Assembly: GCF_900090235.1 (NCBI RefSeq)
Contig: NZ_LT607750.1
Coordinates: 3,112,501-3,176,500 of the forward strand
Direction of reading: 5' to 3'
Length of the DNA stretch: 64,000 nt
From: Micromonospora echinaurantiaca
GTDB taxonomy: Bacteria; Actinomycetota; Actinomycetes; Mycobacteriales; Micromonosporaceae
Shown piece by piece: positions 8,066 to 17,491 of the stretch. How positions within the stretch are numbered: position 1 is the stretch's first letter; each line of letters begins with the position of its first letter. Under the pieces are notes generated by a model. The model had not been told where the DNA came from and ran no database searches. It worked only from the letters and a program-made list of their open reading frames with translations. A program made the position numbers and the translations under genes.

Positions 8066-9379
8066 ATGTCCCTCGCTATGCGCCGAACGACGATCTTCGC
8101 GGGTATCGCCGGGTGGTGGCCGTGGTGGGTTTGGGCGGCGGTAGTCGCGGCAGTCCTGGCCGTCGTGTCATGCGTATCGGTGCCGCTGCTCGTGTTACGT
8201 CCCGGGTCTCAGCTTTCAACGGCGGAGGCCCCGTACCCGGCGCCAGCAGCAGCCAGTATCGGGGTTGTCGCCCAGCTTCGCGCGACCCCGCTGATTCTGG
8301 ACCGTCGTTTGCGAGTGTTCGCGACCAAGAACGACGTGTGGGCCGAGCCGGTCGCCGCGCCCGACGGCACGGATTCCTACTGGTCCTACCACCGGTGGCC
8401 GGCGGAGGTCGTCGGCGTCGTCACGTTCGGTGCCGCCGACACCGCACTGTCCGTAGTCGTGGTGAAGTGGTCTGACGGGCAACTCGTAGCGCTGCATGCC
8501 GAGCGTGGAGATATCGCCTGGACGACCCAGGTCCAGACCAAAGACAGTGATGAGTACTGGGGGCGGCGCACCGGCACCCACACGGTCTACGGCGACGAAA
8601 CACTCTTCAGCCTCTACAGCGCCCGGTCCGGTTCGTCCCCGGTAGTAATCAGCTCCGGTGACACCAAGGTCGACGCGTTCGATCCGATCAGCGGCCGTCA
8701 GTTGTGGAGCGTGGAACTGCCACCCTGCCATGGCGTCGACTGGACCGGTGAGCAGGTTTTCGCCACGATTCTGTGCTCCGACAGGTTGCACACGATGCAT
8801 TTCTACGAAGCCGGCACCGGTCGCCCCATCGGTGCCTGGGTACCACCGGGCGTTTCCTCCTCGTCAGCTCCAGCGGAACGTTCCTGGATTCGCTGGCTGA
8901 CTGCGTGCCGCACCGAGTCCTCCGAATGCCAGGGCTTCCAGGTGGGCCCGGACGAGACATGGCGTATCCAGGCCGATGGCTCCGTTACCAAGGAGCCTGT
9001 AGCGTCGTCCGACATCGATGACGTCATCGCCGGTGATGTCGTTGTCCGCCGGACAGGCGGGCAGGTCAGCGGCTTACGACGGGATACCGGTGACGAGATA
9101 TGGCAGATCGCCCTCGAAAGCCGCGGCAGCGCGATAGCCACCAGCGCCGATGCGGTTTACCTCTTGACGTCGGCAAACGAGCTCGCCTGTCTCGACGCGA
9201 GGACAGGCACGGTGCGAGCGACCGTTCCACTGCCTGGTGGAACCACTTGGAAGGCCTTCTCCATGTACGCAACCGACGGCTTCGTCGTCATCGAGCGGCT
9301 CAAACCCGGTGCGGGCGAGCGCCAGGGCGACAGCGCCTACTACTACGGATCACGACCGGTCGTGCTGGTCACCTGCTGA
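8066..9379 (+). CDS. membrane-anchored PQQ-like beta-propeller protein
   Basis: The 437-residue protein starts at ATG 8066 (a second ATG lies four codons on). One N-terminal membrane helix spans about residues 18-42 (WWPWWVWAAVVAAVLAVVSCV), so the rest is probably extracytoplasmic. The body shows blades of the PQQ-like/WD-type kind: LVALHAERGDIAWTTQV, VDAFDPISGRQLWSVEL, VSGLRRDTGDEIWQIAL and LACLDARTGTVRATVPL. There is no quinoprotein dehydrogenase catalytic signature, so a binding or scaffold role is more likely than catalysis. It appears to be a single-gene unit. The downstream gap to 9595 holds nothing clear. Confidence 0.8.
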   Translation: MSLAMRRTTIFAGIAGWWPWWVWAAVVAAVLAVVSCVSVPLLVLRPGSQLSTAEAPYPAPAAASIGVVAQLRATPLILDRRLRVFATKNDVWAEPVAAPDGTDSYWSYHRWPAEVVGVVTFGAADTALSVVVVKWSDGQLVALHAERGDIAWTTQVQTKDSDEYWGRRTGTHTVYGDETLFSLYSARSGSSPVVISSGDTKVDAFDPISGRQLWSVELPPCHGVDWTGEQVFATILCSDRLHTMHFYEAGTGRPIGAWVPPGVSSSSAPAERSWIRWLTACRTESSECQGFQVGPDETWRIQADGSVTKEPVASSDIDDVIAGDVVVRRTGGQVSGLRRDTGDEIWQIALESRGSAIATSADAVYLLTSANELACLDARTGTVRATVPLPGGTTWKAFSMYATDGFVVIERLKPGAGERQGDSAYYYGSRPVVLVTC

Positions 9380-9594
9380 CATCCATGCCCGCTCCGAGGA
9401 CACGGCAGGATCATCGCGTGTCAACGGCCACGTCGTCGAGGAGCCGAACGCCAAACCCCTCGGCATGATCGCCAGCCTTCTCGCGGCTAAGAACGCACTC
9501 ACATCGGCATGACAGGGTGTTCGTCGGCGGCTCCTGCCCTAGATCACTGGGGGCTGTCAATGATCGCTGTGGGCAGCGCTTGTCGGTGGGCGAG

Positions 9595-10086
9595 CTAAGC
9601 CTCCAGCGGCTTCCAGCGCTTGATGACGGCTGGGTCAGCATGCGGCGCGGGCCATACCTGCAGTCGAAGTCGCTCCATTGTCGCCGGATCGTCATCAGAA
9701 TCGATGCCGAGACGTTCTGCTTCGGCCAGGTTGCTTCTCGCGGCTCGTACGCGAACCGGTCCCGCCGCTATCCCGAACCGTGTAGCTTCTGGCTCGTAGT
9801 CGGTGCTGCCCATGACGACGAGTCGGCCCGAGGGAACTTGCAGGCTTGCCTCCACGACGTGGTCGAACTTCGCGCTGTCCTCTTCTGGCGCTGCCTCCAA
9901 CACCTCGACGGTCAGGGCCACGTTGACGTTGACGGTGGTACCAACCGCCATGGCGTCCGTGTCGACGGCAAGGTGGTCGAGCACAGCCTCTTCGGTCCAG
10001 GCGTCCCCAAAATCGGTTACGGACCCGTCATCGAACAGGTGGATCTGGTAGTAGTCCGCGAAGAGCTCCAGTTCCGTCGAGATCAA
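9595..10086 (-). CDS. hypothetical acidic protein (TTG start)
   Basis: This 163-residue protein is read from TTG 10086, which has GGGAGGG five bases upstream; the long upstream extension is Arg/Ser-rich and not coding-like. Typical segments are STELELFADYYQIHLFDD and VNVALTVEVLEAAPEEDS. The protein looks like a compact beta domain followed by a helical, acidic C-terminal part. It has no signal or membrane segment. I recognise it as a widespread actinomycete hypothetical protein but cannot name a function. It is divergent from the 93-residue gene at 10217. Confidence 0.65.
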   Translation of the reverse strand: MISTELELFADYYQIHLFDDGSVTDFGDAWTEEAVLDHLAVDTDAMAVGTTVNVNVALTVEVLEAAPEEDSAKFDHVVEASLQVPSGRLVVMGSTDYEPEATRFGIAAGPVRVRAARSNLAEAERLGIDSDDDPATMERLRLQVWPAPHADPAVIKRWKPLEA

Positions 10087-10216
10087 GGCACCCTCCCGGT
10101 CTTCCTGCCCTGCGAAGTCTCGCCGCAGGCCAAGGCCGACTGTCAAGCATCTGGTGGAACGGATCCGGTCACGCAGGTCCTGAGACCCGACACGTCGGCA
10201 GCCGGCCGGATCGAAC

Positions 10217-10498
10217 ATGCGTTCGACTAGGCTCCTGCTGGTGGAGGTGCATGGTCGCTGGTGGAACGCGGCCTCGGGCAGCATTGCCCGGCGGGACATC
10301 TGGTTGGTCTCCGACGGCCAGCGCTGGCGGGTGCGTGGCCGTCTCGGAGGCGACGGAGGGCGTGAGGTCTTGTACGACTTCCCCGACGAAGGATCGGCCC
10401 GAGAGATGGTCGACCGGATGATGAGGACCTCGGCTGGTACATGGCGTGATCTAACCGAGGCGGTACGGCGGGAGTCGTACCGCAGACGCATTGAGTAG
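10217..10498 (+). CDS. small hypothetical protein
   Basis: The 93-residue protein contains WWNAASGSIARRDIWLV and RWRVRGRLGGDGGREVLYDF, then a helical Arg-rich C-terminus. It looks like a small actinomycete beta-sheet domain with conserved tryptophans. The start is uncertain: ATG 10217 has only a weak ribosome site, and GTG 10241 would shorten it by eight residues. No function is assigned. Confidence 0.55.
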   Translation: MRSTRLLLVEVHGRWWNAASGSIARRDIWLVSDGQRWRVRGRLGGDGGREVLYDFPDEGSAREMVDRMMRTSAGTWRDLTEAVRRESYRRRIE

Positions 10499-10542
10499 GT
10501 TGTGGTGCAGCATCGCGCCCCCCCCCATGCAGACGAGGTGCC

Positions 10543-10845
10543 ATGACAGGCTCAGCCTTCGTGAGCGCGCTCGATCGTGTGTCCGGACAGAACCCGATGG
10601 TGACCTTGCTCCTTGCCCTAGCCGTCGTGTTCCTCGCCCAGGCCGGGGCAGTACACCTGGTCGCCTATCTCAGGTGGAGAAGAAGCCCGCGGGACGTATA
10701 CGAGGGCAGGCCCGAGGCCTTTTCGGAGGGCTTCTATCGAGAGCCGCTCCGCTCGTCTGACCGATACCTCGCCGTCGTCGTCTATTTCGGCCTGGCAGCC
10801 CTCGCGCTCGGAGGGTTCATAACCCGGCTGTTGAATATCTGGTGA
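10543..10845 (+). CDS. small two-helix membrane protein
   Basis: The 100-residue protein has two hydrophobic helices (about residues 19-40 and 77-97) separated by a charged loop containing RRSPRDVYEGRPEAF. A GAGG site lies 6 bases before the ATG. No family is recognised. It is probably cotranscribed with the preceding gene (44-base gap). Confidence 0.6.
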   Translation: MTGSAFVSALDRVSGQNPMVTLLLALAVVFLAQAGAVHLVAYLRWRRSPRDVYEGRPEAFSEGFYREPLRSSDRYLAVVVYFGLAALALGGFITRLLNIW

Positions 10846-10999
10846 ACCCGAAGTGGCGCGTTAGGCCAAGTACTCACGGTCGTTCGCCACTCGGGGCTAC
10901 CCCCAGGGGCCGGATCCTCGGCTTCCCGCTTGTCCTTGCCGCCGCGTACGGGCTGGCTAACCGGTATCGGCAGAGCTCCCGAGTCCGGCCCCGCCGCCC

Positions 11000-12658
11000 T
11001 CACATCAGCGTGGTGGAGTTGTTGAGCCGGTACTCCACCCAGGCCACCGAGATCTCCACGCCACCCGGCAGCGCGTGCCGGCTCAGTTCCGCGCGCCAGG
11101 CGTCCTCCAGGCTGGTGGAGATCCGGGCGCCGATGACGTTGGGTCGGGTGTCCGGGGACTGGTGCAGGATGTGGCGGGGCAGTGAGATCTTGCCCCGGCC
11201 CCGCAGCATCGACTCGCCGACGTCGCGGCACACGAGGTAGTCGAGGTTCGGGTGGTGTCGGGCGTCCTCCACGCCGCTTCCCGCTGGGGCGAGACCGATG
11301 GCCTTGAGGGCGTCCATGAAGGCGATCAGGGGTGTCGCGAGACCGTCGTCGGTGCCGACGGCGCGCCAGGAGAACCACAGCGGGATGCGGTCGCTGCCCT
11401 CGCCGGGCCGCACGAGCATGGTCGGCCCGGTGAGGGACTGGTAGTCGCCGGCCCGTTCGGTCAGGCGGGCGAGCTTCTCGACGCCGGGCCGGCCGTTGCC
11501 GTTGCCGGTGACCAGCGGCAGGATCTCGGGGAGCAGCTCCTGCGGCGAGCTGGTGCGGCCTTGCGTGGTGTCCACGTGCGCCGAGCGGATGCGCCGGAGT
11601 AGTTCGACCTCGAACTCGTCGATCCCGCCGGCGGGGAGCCGGTTGACCGCGAGTTGCAGGTGGATGAAGGCGAGGTCGTCTAGCGAGATGATTGAGCAGG
11701 CCAGCACGCCGAGTTCGGGGAACTCGCGCAGGTAGGCCATGATCGCGCTGGTCGAGCCGACGCGGGCGGGGCCGACGAAGGTGACCGGTAGGCAGTACCG
11801 CGGCTGCAGGTCGGCGCAGCCGGTCCAGTCCGCGTACTGCTCGACCTTCGACCTGTCGTACGGGCGGACCAGGTACCAGTTGCCCTGCCGGTGGCCGGCG
11901 CGGGTGTCGGCGAGCCAGAACCCGTACCCGCGGGTGCCGGCGAAGTCGGCGAGCGTCTCGGCCAGCGCCAGTCGCCGTTGCGCGTCGGCGCCACGTAGGG
12001 CGATGGAGAAGCGTACGGCGACCACGGACGGCACCGGCCACTCCCGCGCCTCGGCGCGGGCGGGCATCTGCACCGGCGCGTGCAGGGACAGCAGCGGCGC
12101 CTTGTGCTCGGCGGCGATCCTCGATATGACGGCCGTCAGCTCGGCGATCGCCCGGCTCTGGAAGCTCGACCAGCGCGTGGTCCGCTCCTCGACCAGGATC
12201 AGTCCCTCGAACTTCTGCCCGGTCTCATAGATGAAGGCCGGGTTGGGCCACGCCGTGCCCTGGAAGACCCAGGCGTCCGGGGAGACGTGGTCCACCCGCA
12301 GCGCCACCGGGAGGTCGCTGCCCTGCCGGCGGCGTTGCATGTCGCGCGGGAGCGCGCCGGCGTACGTGCCGATCACCAGGCCGACGCCGTTCGCCGCCGA
12401 CGAGAGGGTTTCCCGCGGCCGCTCGGCGACAGGCGGAGCGGCGTCCGGGGTGCCGCCGTTGCGGCCGCGCCCGGCGCCGGGCGTCGGCGAGTGTTCGGCC
12501 ACGGCCCGGCGGTCGAAGAGCTCACGCAGGTATCCGGCCCGGTCCCGGACGTGGTGCACCTCGAAGTTCACCTGCATCAGGGACTGCCGGGCCATCAGGA
12601 ACCCGGCTCGGGCGAGGTCGGCGAGGGCGGCCGGGGAGGCGTCTTCTTCGTCACTCAT
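11000..12658 (-). CDS. large uncharacterised protein, operon partner of the 693-aa membrane protein
   Basis: The 552-residue protein has no signal sequence or membrane helix. Its N-terminal ~75 residues are helical and linked by a Gly/Pro-rich spacer to a mixed alpha/beta body. Recognisable but unassigned segments include WSSFQSRAIAELTAVISRIAAEHKAPLL-type helices and RHHPNLDYLVCRDVGESM. No Walker, protease or nuclease motif is seen. Its start overlaps the end of the upstream 693-residue gene by eight bases, so the two are translationally coupled and probably work together at the membrane. It could be a sensor or effector of a signalling or defence pair, but nothing in the sequence proves this. 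Confidence 0.7.
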   Translation of the reverse strand: MSDEEDASPAALADLARAGFLMARQSLMQVNFEVHHVRDRAGYLRELFDRRAVAEHSPTPGAGRGRNGGTPDAAPPVAERPRETLSSAANGVGLVIGTYAGALPRDMQRRRQGSDLPVALRVDHVSPDAWVFQGTAWPNPAFIYETGQKFEGLILVEERTTRWSSFQSRAIAELTAVISRIAAEHKAPLLSLHAPVQMPARAEAREWPVPSVVAVRFSIALRGADAQRRLALAETLADFAGTRGYGFWLADTRAGHRQGNWYLVRPYDRSKVEQYADWTGCADLQPRYCLPVTFVGPARVGSTSAIMAYLREFPELGVLACSIISLDDLAFIHLQLAVNRLPAGGIDEFEVELLRRIRSAHVDTTQGRTSSPQELLPEILPLVTGNGNGRPGVEKLARLTERAGDYQSLTGPTMLVRPGEGSDRIPLWFSWRAVGTDDGLATPLIAFMDALKAIGLAPAGSGVEDARHHPNLDYLVCRDVGESMLRGRGKISLPRHILHQSPDTRPNVIGARISTSLEDAWRAELSRHALPGGVEISVAWVEYRLNNSTTLM

Positions 12659-14732
12659 GGTCCCATCCCGTCGATCGGAAGACGGCGTCCACCGGGGCGT
12701 CCGAGCCGGACGCCGGTAGCAGCCATCGCGGAGCGGAGAGTCGAGCGGGTGCGATGTCGCGTTGCCGGGCCAGCCGCCGGTGCAGCAGGCCTGCCGTCAG
12801 CAGCGGCAGTGCCGTCGCCAGGCCGAGGGTCACCCCCAGTGGGGTGCCGTCGAGGCCGGTGGCGATGGCGGCGGAGGCGGCCACCGCCGAACCGATGGAC
12901 AGGTGCGCGAGCCGGCGGGACAGCCGCCGCAGGTGGCCGAGGATCGTGTGGCGCATCGGCAGGTCCAACCGGGTGTAGAGGAACCCGGGCACCAGCAGCA
13001 GCACGGCGACCACCGCGTCCGCGTTCGTCGACCCTTGGGCCGAGCCGCCGTACGGCCAGGGGTTGCTCGCGAGGAGCGCACTGACCAGGTAGATCGTGGC
13101 GGCAACTGCGACGGCGAAGGAGATGACGCTGCCGGGGCGCGCTCCGGTGGCGTCGCGCAGGGTCAGCGTGCACGTCACGCAGGTGTGCTCGCCGCGGACC
13201 GACCGGGGTGAGCTGCGCCGCCAGTAGGCGTGCGCGCGGGTGCTCGCCGGGTCGTTCTCGATGGAGAAGTCGGAGCCGAGCTGCTGCGCGCCGATCTCCT
13301 CGGCCGCCTCTTCGAGGCTCGCCGGGGTCAGGGCGGGATCGCTGAGCAGCGGCGCCTCGATCCGGTCCTGCTCGTTGACCAGCCGCTCCGCCGACAGGTA
13401 GCGGGTGACCAGCCGACCGCTGCGGCGCAGCGCGCCTGTCGGCAGCTCCAGTCCGGCCTGGTTGGCATCCCACTGCCGGGTCCGGAGCAGTTCGGACAGC
13501 CGACCGAGCGCCCCCTGCAGTTCGAGTTCCAGCAGCCGGGTCTCGGTCTGCCGCACCGGCTTGTGCTTGCGCAGCCGACCGGCGAGCGTCCGCAGGTCGG
13601 TGGCCAGTTCCTTCGCCCGTACCTCGTCGACGTCGGTCACCAGCGACATCGCTTCGATGTGCACACCGGGCTCGGTCTCGGCGACCACGTGGTAGGACCG
13701 CAGGCTCGCCGGTACCCGCGCCAGGTACTGCAGCCGGTACCGCCCGGTGGAGCGGGACCAGATCCGGCGCGGCCGGAACCGGCGGGGCCCGGTCGCCGGT
13801 TCCGGCCGGTCCGGGTGCACCGGCGCGTCGTAGCTCAACAGGTGGTCGTCCTTCGTCGCGTCCAGGGCGGTCACCAGCAGGTAGTTGTTGAGGGCCACGT
13901 CGAGCAGATTGGCGTAGGAGTCCAGTTGCGGTTCGTAGTCCCGCAGCACGGACAGGACGAGGTCGCGGCAGTCCCGGTCCTCGGAGGGGACCGCGGTCGG
14001 GGCCGCCTGGCGTCGGTACTCGGGGTGGTCGAGATCACCCAGTGGCCTGCTGCGTTCGGTCAGCAGCGCGAGCAGGGCCGCCTGGAGCAGCCACCGAGCC
14101 TGTTCCTCGCGCAGCAGCCGGCTGAGGGTGGAGGGTTGCCGCGACTCCGGCCGGCTGGACAGGATCCCTTTCAGCAGTCGGTAGAGACCGGAGGCGAGCA
14201 GCCGGGAGGTCTCGTACTGGGTCAGGCGCGGGAGTTTGCTACCGGCCGCGTCGACCACGTCGATCGGCGCGATGCTCAACCGCGAGATGCGGGTCACCGG
14301 CACCCAGATGGTGGGGCTGGCCGGCTGCTCCTGCTCTGGTTTCCGCTCGCTGCGGCTGCTCAGCCGCTGGAAGAGCTGGCTGGCCTCGCGCTGGCTGGCG
14401 TCCAGCAGGCTCAACCGTACGTCCACCTCGGTGGTCCTGCTCGCCACCCCATGCTCCACGAAGGAGAGTCGTTCGGTGAGGCGGCGGATGTGGTTCTGCC
14501 GTAGCGCCATGTCGAGGAAGGCCAGGCCGACGGCGGCCCCCTCGCGCGACAGCGGGGGCGGCGCCCCGGGGATCGGCACCGTCCGGATCGCCTCCTCAAG
14601 CGAGCGCATTCGCGACAACCTCCGTGGCTCGGTGTGGGAGTGGTCGGTGGCGCTGCGGGGTTGCGGGATACGAGAGGTCGACCCGGCGGGGACCACCACC
14701 TGGAATGCCCTTTTAGGTCGAAATAGATCCAT
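12651..14732 (-). CDS. uncharacterised protein with C-terminal four-helix membrane domain
   Basis: The 693-residue protein starts at ATG 14732 behind GGGGAGGAAGG. The first ~520 residues are soluble and largely helical, with many Arg, Leu and Gln residues. A CVTC pair near residue 526 precedes four hydrophobic segments between about residues 540 and 665: SFAVAVAATIYLVSALLA, VVAVLLLVPGFLYTRL, a third around SIGSAVAASAAIATGL, and GVTLGLATALPLLTAGLL. The topology is therefore a large cytoplasmic domain on a C-terminal membrane anchor or small channel-like bundle. No named family is recognised. It forms an operon with the 552-residue gene and is divergent from a helical-repeat gene. Confidence 0.7.
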   Translation of the reverse strand: MDLFRPKRAFQVVVPAGSTSRIPQPRSATDHSHTEPRRLSRMRSLEEAIRTVPIPGAPPPLSREGAAVGLAFLDMALRQNHIRRLTERLSFVEHGVASRTTEVDVRLSLLDASQREASQLFQRLSSRSERKPEQEQPASPTIWVPVTRISRLSIAPIDVVDAAGSKLPRLTQYETSRLLASGLYRLLKGILSSRPESRQPSTLSRLLREEQARWLLQAALLALLTERSRPLGDLDHPEYRRQAAPTAVPSEDRDCRDLVLSVLRDYEPQLDSYANLLDVALNNYLLVTALDATKDDHLLSYDAPVHPDRPEPATGPRRFRPRRIWSRSTGRYRLQYLARVPASLRSYHVVAETEPGVHIEAMSLVTDVDEVRAKELATDLRTLAGRLRKHKPVRQTETRLLELELQGALGRLSELLRTRQWDANQAGLELPTGALRRSGRLVTRYLSAERLVNEQDRIEAPLLSDPALTPASLEEAAEEIGAQQLGSDFSIENDPASTRAHAYWRRSSPRSVRGEHTCVTCTLTLRDATGARPGSVISFAVAVAATIYLVSALLASNPWPYGGSAQGSTNADAVVAVLLLVPGFLYTRLDLPMRHTILGHLRRLSRRLAHLSIGSAVAASAAIATGLDGTPLGVTLGLATALPLLTAGLLHRRLARQRDIAPARLSAPRWLLPASGSDAPVDAVFRSTGWDHE

Positions 14733-14928
14733 CCTTCCTCCCCTGCTGTTTGTTCGTGAGGTCGGCCTGCCGACAGCTATTCCGGTGCCGCGAGCGTGGG
14801 CGATTCGGATCGGTGAACATCAACTCGGATACGGGCGAGGCTGGCTGTTCGGTCAGTCAAAGGTATGTTCCGTGCCACGTCGTAGCGACGCTGTTGCACT
14901 GCGCTGTCAGGCGTGCAATAAATGCGCT

Positions 14929-16584
14929 GTGGGGGGCGAGAATCGAGTCACGGGGCGTCGTGGCCGACCGCCGGCCTCACCCCGCCAGACAACTGGCCGC
15001 CCCGGCTGGCCACCCCATCAGGACAGAGCCGCCTGGCTGCTGCGCGTCAACCGGCTTTACGGCAAGCGGAACTGGACGTCGGCCACCGCGTTCGCGCAGG
15101 CGTTCCAGGGCGGCTGCTGGCCCGAGCGCACCAGCGTCTACCGCATCTCCCGCTGGGAAACCGCAGCCGTGCGCGTGCCCCACCTGGCGGTGCGGCGATA
15201 CGAGCAATTGCTCGACCTGCCCGACGGCCATCTCGTCGCACTTCTCGACACCATCTACCGCTATTTCGCGCCGGTTGTCAGCGCCACTCCCCTGCTGACC
15301 AGGGACGCCGATACCCGAAACGGCGAGCGGGCCAGCCGAATTGAGCAGCTGCTGGAGATCGTCCTGTCCGACGGCATCGTCACCGGCGCGGAATGGGACG
15401 ACCTGACCGCACATCTCGCGGTCGCGCCGCGCCAGGTCATCACTCCGCACTCGGCGTGGAACAGAATGGCCGAAAGACTGCTCGCAGAAATGATCATTTC
15501 TGACGGTCTGGCGTGGATGCAGCGCCATGAAGCGTTCAACCGGCTGCTCGCCCACCCCGTCGGTCAACAGGCCGCCGTCGCCGCCTGCGCCGCCCTCGCC
15601 GCCGACCGGGCCGGTCAGGCCTTCGTCGAGACGGTCTGCGCCCTCGACGGCAGTGCCCACCCGGACGCCAGCCGGCACCTGCTCGCGCAGCTCACCAGCC
15701 CCACCAACGACCGAGCCCAGTACGGCGCCCTGCTCGGCTGCATCCGCAAGCTGCGCTACGGGCACTTCACCCGACCGCAGATCCTGAAGCTGGTACCGGT
15801 CGTCCACGAACTGATGCTCGACCCGACCACCTACGAGCGCACCCAACCGCTCGCGGCCGAGCTGCTACGACGACTGCCCTCGGACATCTCCGCCCGCTAC
15901 CGCACCCACCTGCGCCGGGCGGTGACCCGCGATCCGATCGCGCTGCACGGTGGGCACCCGGCACAGGCAGCGGGAGTGCTGGTGGCGCGGATCGCCGGCG
16001 CGACGTTGGCGCGCACCCCCGGCGAGGCGCCCACCTTCACCGACCGCCTGCTCCCGGTGCTGCTCGACGAGATGCTCTTCAGCCCGGTCTTCGATGTCCG
16101 GCTGTACGCCGCGATGCTGCTCGCCGGCACCCCGTACCGCCAGCCGCTCGCCGCGACACTCGCCGCCGAACTGGCCACCAGCGTCTCCGGTGGCCGCGTC
16201 GAGGAAGCCCTGACCCTCATCGAGGCACTGCGGATCGTCGGCACGCCGGAGCAGCGTCCCGTGATCGAGCGACTCACCACGGCAACCGGGCTGGCCCCGG
16301 CCATCACCCTCGCCGCCACCCAGGCCATCGGACACATCGGCGGCCGCAGCGGCGACCACTACTGGACTCGGGCGATCGAGCACCACGCCGGCGGCTGGCG
16401 GCAGCGCCGAAACAGCACGCACGTGACCGCCCTGCTCGGGCTGGTCTACGCCCTGGGCATCGCCCGCAACGAGCGGATGCTCCACCGCGTACGACACGAC
16501 GCCACCATCCCACCCGAGCCCCGCGCGGCAGCGTCGTGGTGGCTGAACGTGCCCCGGCGCATCCTCGACAGCGCCCTCTGGTGA
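14929..16584 (+). CDS. helical-repeat (HEAT-like) protein with N-terminal DNA-binding-like region
   Basis: About 551 residues are read from GTG 14929; the start is not certain (GTG 14872 with AAAGG upstream is an alternative, and neither has a strong ribosome site). After a Pro/Arg-rich tail comes a helix-turn-helix-like stretch: AWLLRVNRLYGKRNW, TAFAQAFQGGCW and SVYRISRWETA, reminiscent of XRE-type regulators that read 'RISRWE'. The remaining ~430 residues are paired helices with regular spacing (AVAACAALAADRAG, LLPVLLDEMLFSPVFDVRL, ALTLIEALRIVGTPEQ), like HEAT repeats. It probably binds DNA and proteins, and may control the divergent two-gene operon. That link is inferred from position. Confidence 0.65.
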   Translation: MGGENRVTGRRGRPPASPRQTTGRPGWPPHQDRAAWLLRVNRLYGKRNWTSATAFAQAFQGGCWPERTSVYRISRWETAAVRVPHLAVRRYEQLLDLPDGHLVALLDTIYRYFAPVVSATPLLTRDADTRNGERASRIEQLLEIVLSDGIVTGAEWDDLTAHLAVAPRQVITPHSAWNRMAERLLAEMIISDGLAWMQRHEAFNRLLAHPVGQQAAVAACAALAADRAGQAFVETVCALDGSAHPDASRHLLAQLTSPTNDRAQYGALLGCIRKLRYGHFTRPQILKLVPVVHELMLDPTTYERTQPLAAELLRRLPSDISARYRTHLRRAVTRDPIALHGGHPAQAAGVLVARIAGATLARTPGEAPTFTDRLLPVLLDEMLFSPVFDVRLYAAMLLAGTPYRQPLAATLAAELATSVSGGRVEEALTLIEALRIVGTPEQRPVIERLTTATGLAPAITLAATQAIGHIGGRSGDHYWTRAIEHHAGGWRQRRNSTHVTALLGLVYALGIARNERMLHRVRHDATIPPEPRAAASWWLNVPRRILDSALW

Positions 16585-16597
16585 CCCGGGTGCCGGT

Positions 16598-17239
16598 TCA
16601 GCGCGCTCGGCTGACCGACATCACCCGCGGGTCCGCGGAGTAGCGGCGTACGACGTCGGCGGCGTCGTCGGCGGTGGCACCGGGATCGAACAGCACCTCC
16701 AGGCAGGACGCCTGCGGCCCGTCGTGCCCGAAGCCGGCGATGACCCGATCCGGATCGAACCGCTGGCTGTCCCGCACCATGTCCCAGGCGGGCTCCCCCG
16801 GCCGCACGCACACCACCGCGTCCGGCTGCCCGCCACCCCACGCCAGCGCCGGAGCCGACACCCCGATGGTGAGCACGAAGGCCAACCCCAGGCCGATCAC
16901 GGTCGGCCGGCCGAGCGCCGGCCGGCCGGACGGCAGGGCCACCGCCACGAGAGCCGCAACGGCGTACGCCCACAGGGCCCGCTTGTCGGCCGTGTCGTGC
17001 AGGGCCAGCGCGATGACGCCGACGCCGATGGTCTGGGTCACCACGGTGGCCAGCCGGAATCTCGGCGAGCCGACGAACGCCGCCGGTATCGCGGCAAGCG
17101 CACCGAGCGACAGGACGAGCATGACAAGCCCGATCGCGCTCCACTCCCGGCGCGCGTCCAAGGCGAGCAGCAGCCAGGCGAGCGCCTGCCCGCCCACGAC
17201 GATCAGGGGACGGAGCCGCGCCAGGAACCGCAGTGCCAT
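16598..17239 (-). CDS. multi-pass membrane protein with short extracytoplasmic domain
   Basis: The 213-residue protein is read from ATG 17239 (MALRFLARLRPL). About four hydrophobic segments fill residues 10-145. The C-terminal ~65 residues form a soluble domain containing VCVRPGEPAWDMVRDSQRF and ASCLEVLFDPGATADDAADVV, which resembles the small 'permease-like cell division' type fold that senses or binds substrate outside the membrane. No family is firmly recognised. The ribosome site is weak, and a GTG six codons upstream is possible. It converges on the helical-repeat gene with a 13-base gap. Confidence 0.6.
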   Translation of the reverse strand: MALRFLARLRPLIVVGGQALAWLLLALDARREWSAIGLVMLVLSLGALAAIPAAFVGSPRFRLATVVTQTIGVGVIALALHDTADKRALWAYAVAALVAVALPSGRPALGRPTVIGLGLAFVLTIGVSAPALAWGGGQPDAVVCVRPGEPAWDMVRDSQRFDPDRVIAGFGHDGPQASCLEVLFDPGATADDAADVVRRYSADPRVMSVSRAR

Positions 17240-17343
17240 CGGGCGACCATACGTCACACGACCGATCTGGCGCAGACCCTCGTTTCTGCACGGCAAGACG
17301 GAGACGGCAATAACTCAGTTGCGGGACGACCGGTGGGCGTGAG

Positions 17344-17349
17344 TAGGGT
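17344..17349 (+). promoter_or_regulatory. putative promoter (-10) for a leaderless leader ORF
   Basis: TAGGGT lies seven bases before ATG 17357, with TTGCGG at 17319-17324 as a possible -35 (19-base spacer). This spacing would place the transcript start at the ATG itself, giving a leaderless leader ORF. Confidence 0.4.
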
Positions 17350-17356
17350 GTGCGCC

Positions 17357-17422
17357 ATGTCGAGCCCTGAGGCATCCACGGTGGGGGCTTTCGGTCACGC
17401 CGTCAGCCCCCAGCACCACTGA
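17357..17422 (+). CDS. putative 21-aa leader peptide of the chloramphenicol exporter gene
   Basis: A 22-codon ORF (starting MSSPEAS, ending SPQHH) lies 114 bases upstream of the efflux gene. It contains a hairpin with a 7-bp GC stem (17383-17389 with 17405-17411). Short leader ORFs with hairpins are the hallmark of translation or transcription attenuation in inducible chloramphenicol-resistance genes. Stalling of a drug-bound ribosome here would refold the mRNA. The assignment is from arrangement only. Confidence 0.45.
   Translation: MSSPEASTVGAFGHAVSPQHH
17383..17411 (+). promoter_or_regulatory. leader hairpin inside the leader ORF
   Basis: GGGGGCT (17383-17389) pairs perfectly with AGCCCCC (17405-17411), and an inner CGG/CCG (17392-17394 with 17400-17402) extends the fold. 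A ribosome stalled in the leader ORF would melt or prevent this hairpin. Confidence 0.5.
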
Positions 17423-17491
17423 GTTCCTCGTTCGCTTCCCAGCAGCCTCCGCTGCATGGGAATACCTGCGTGCACCCTCGGGCGCTGGCCG

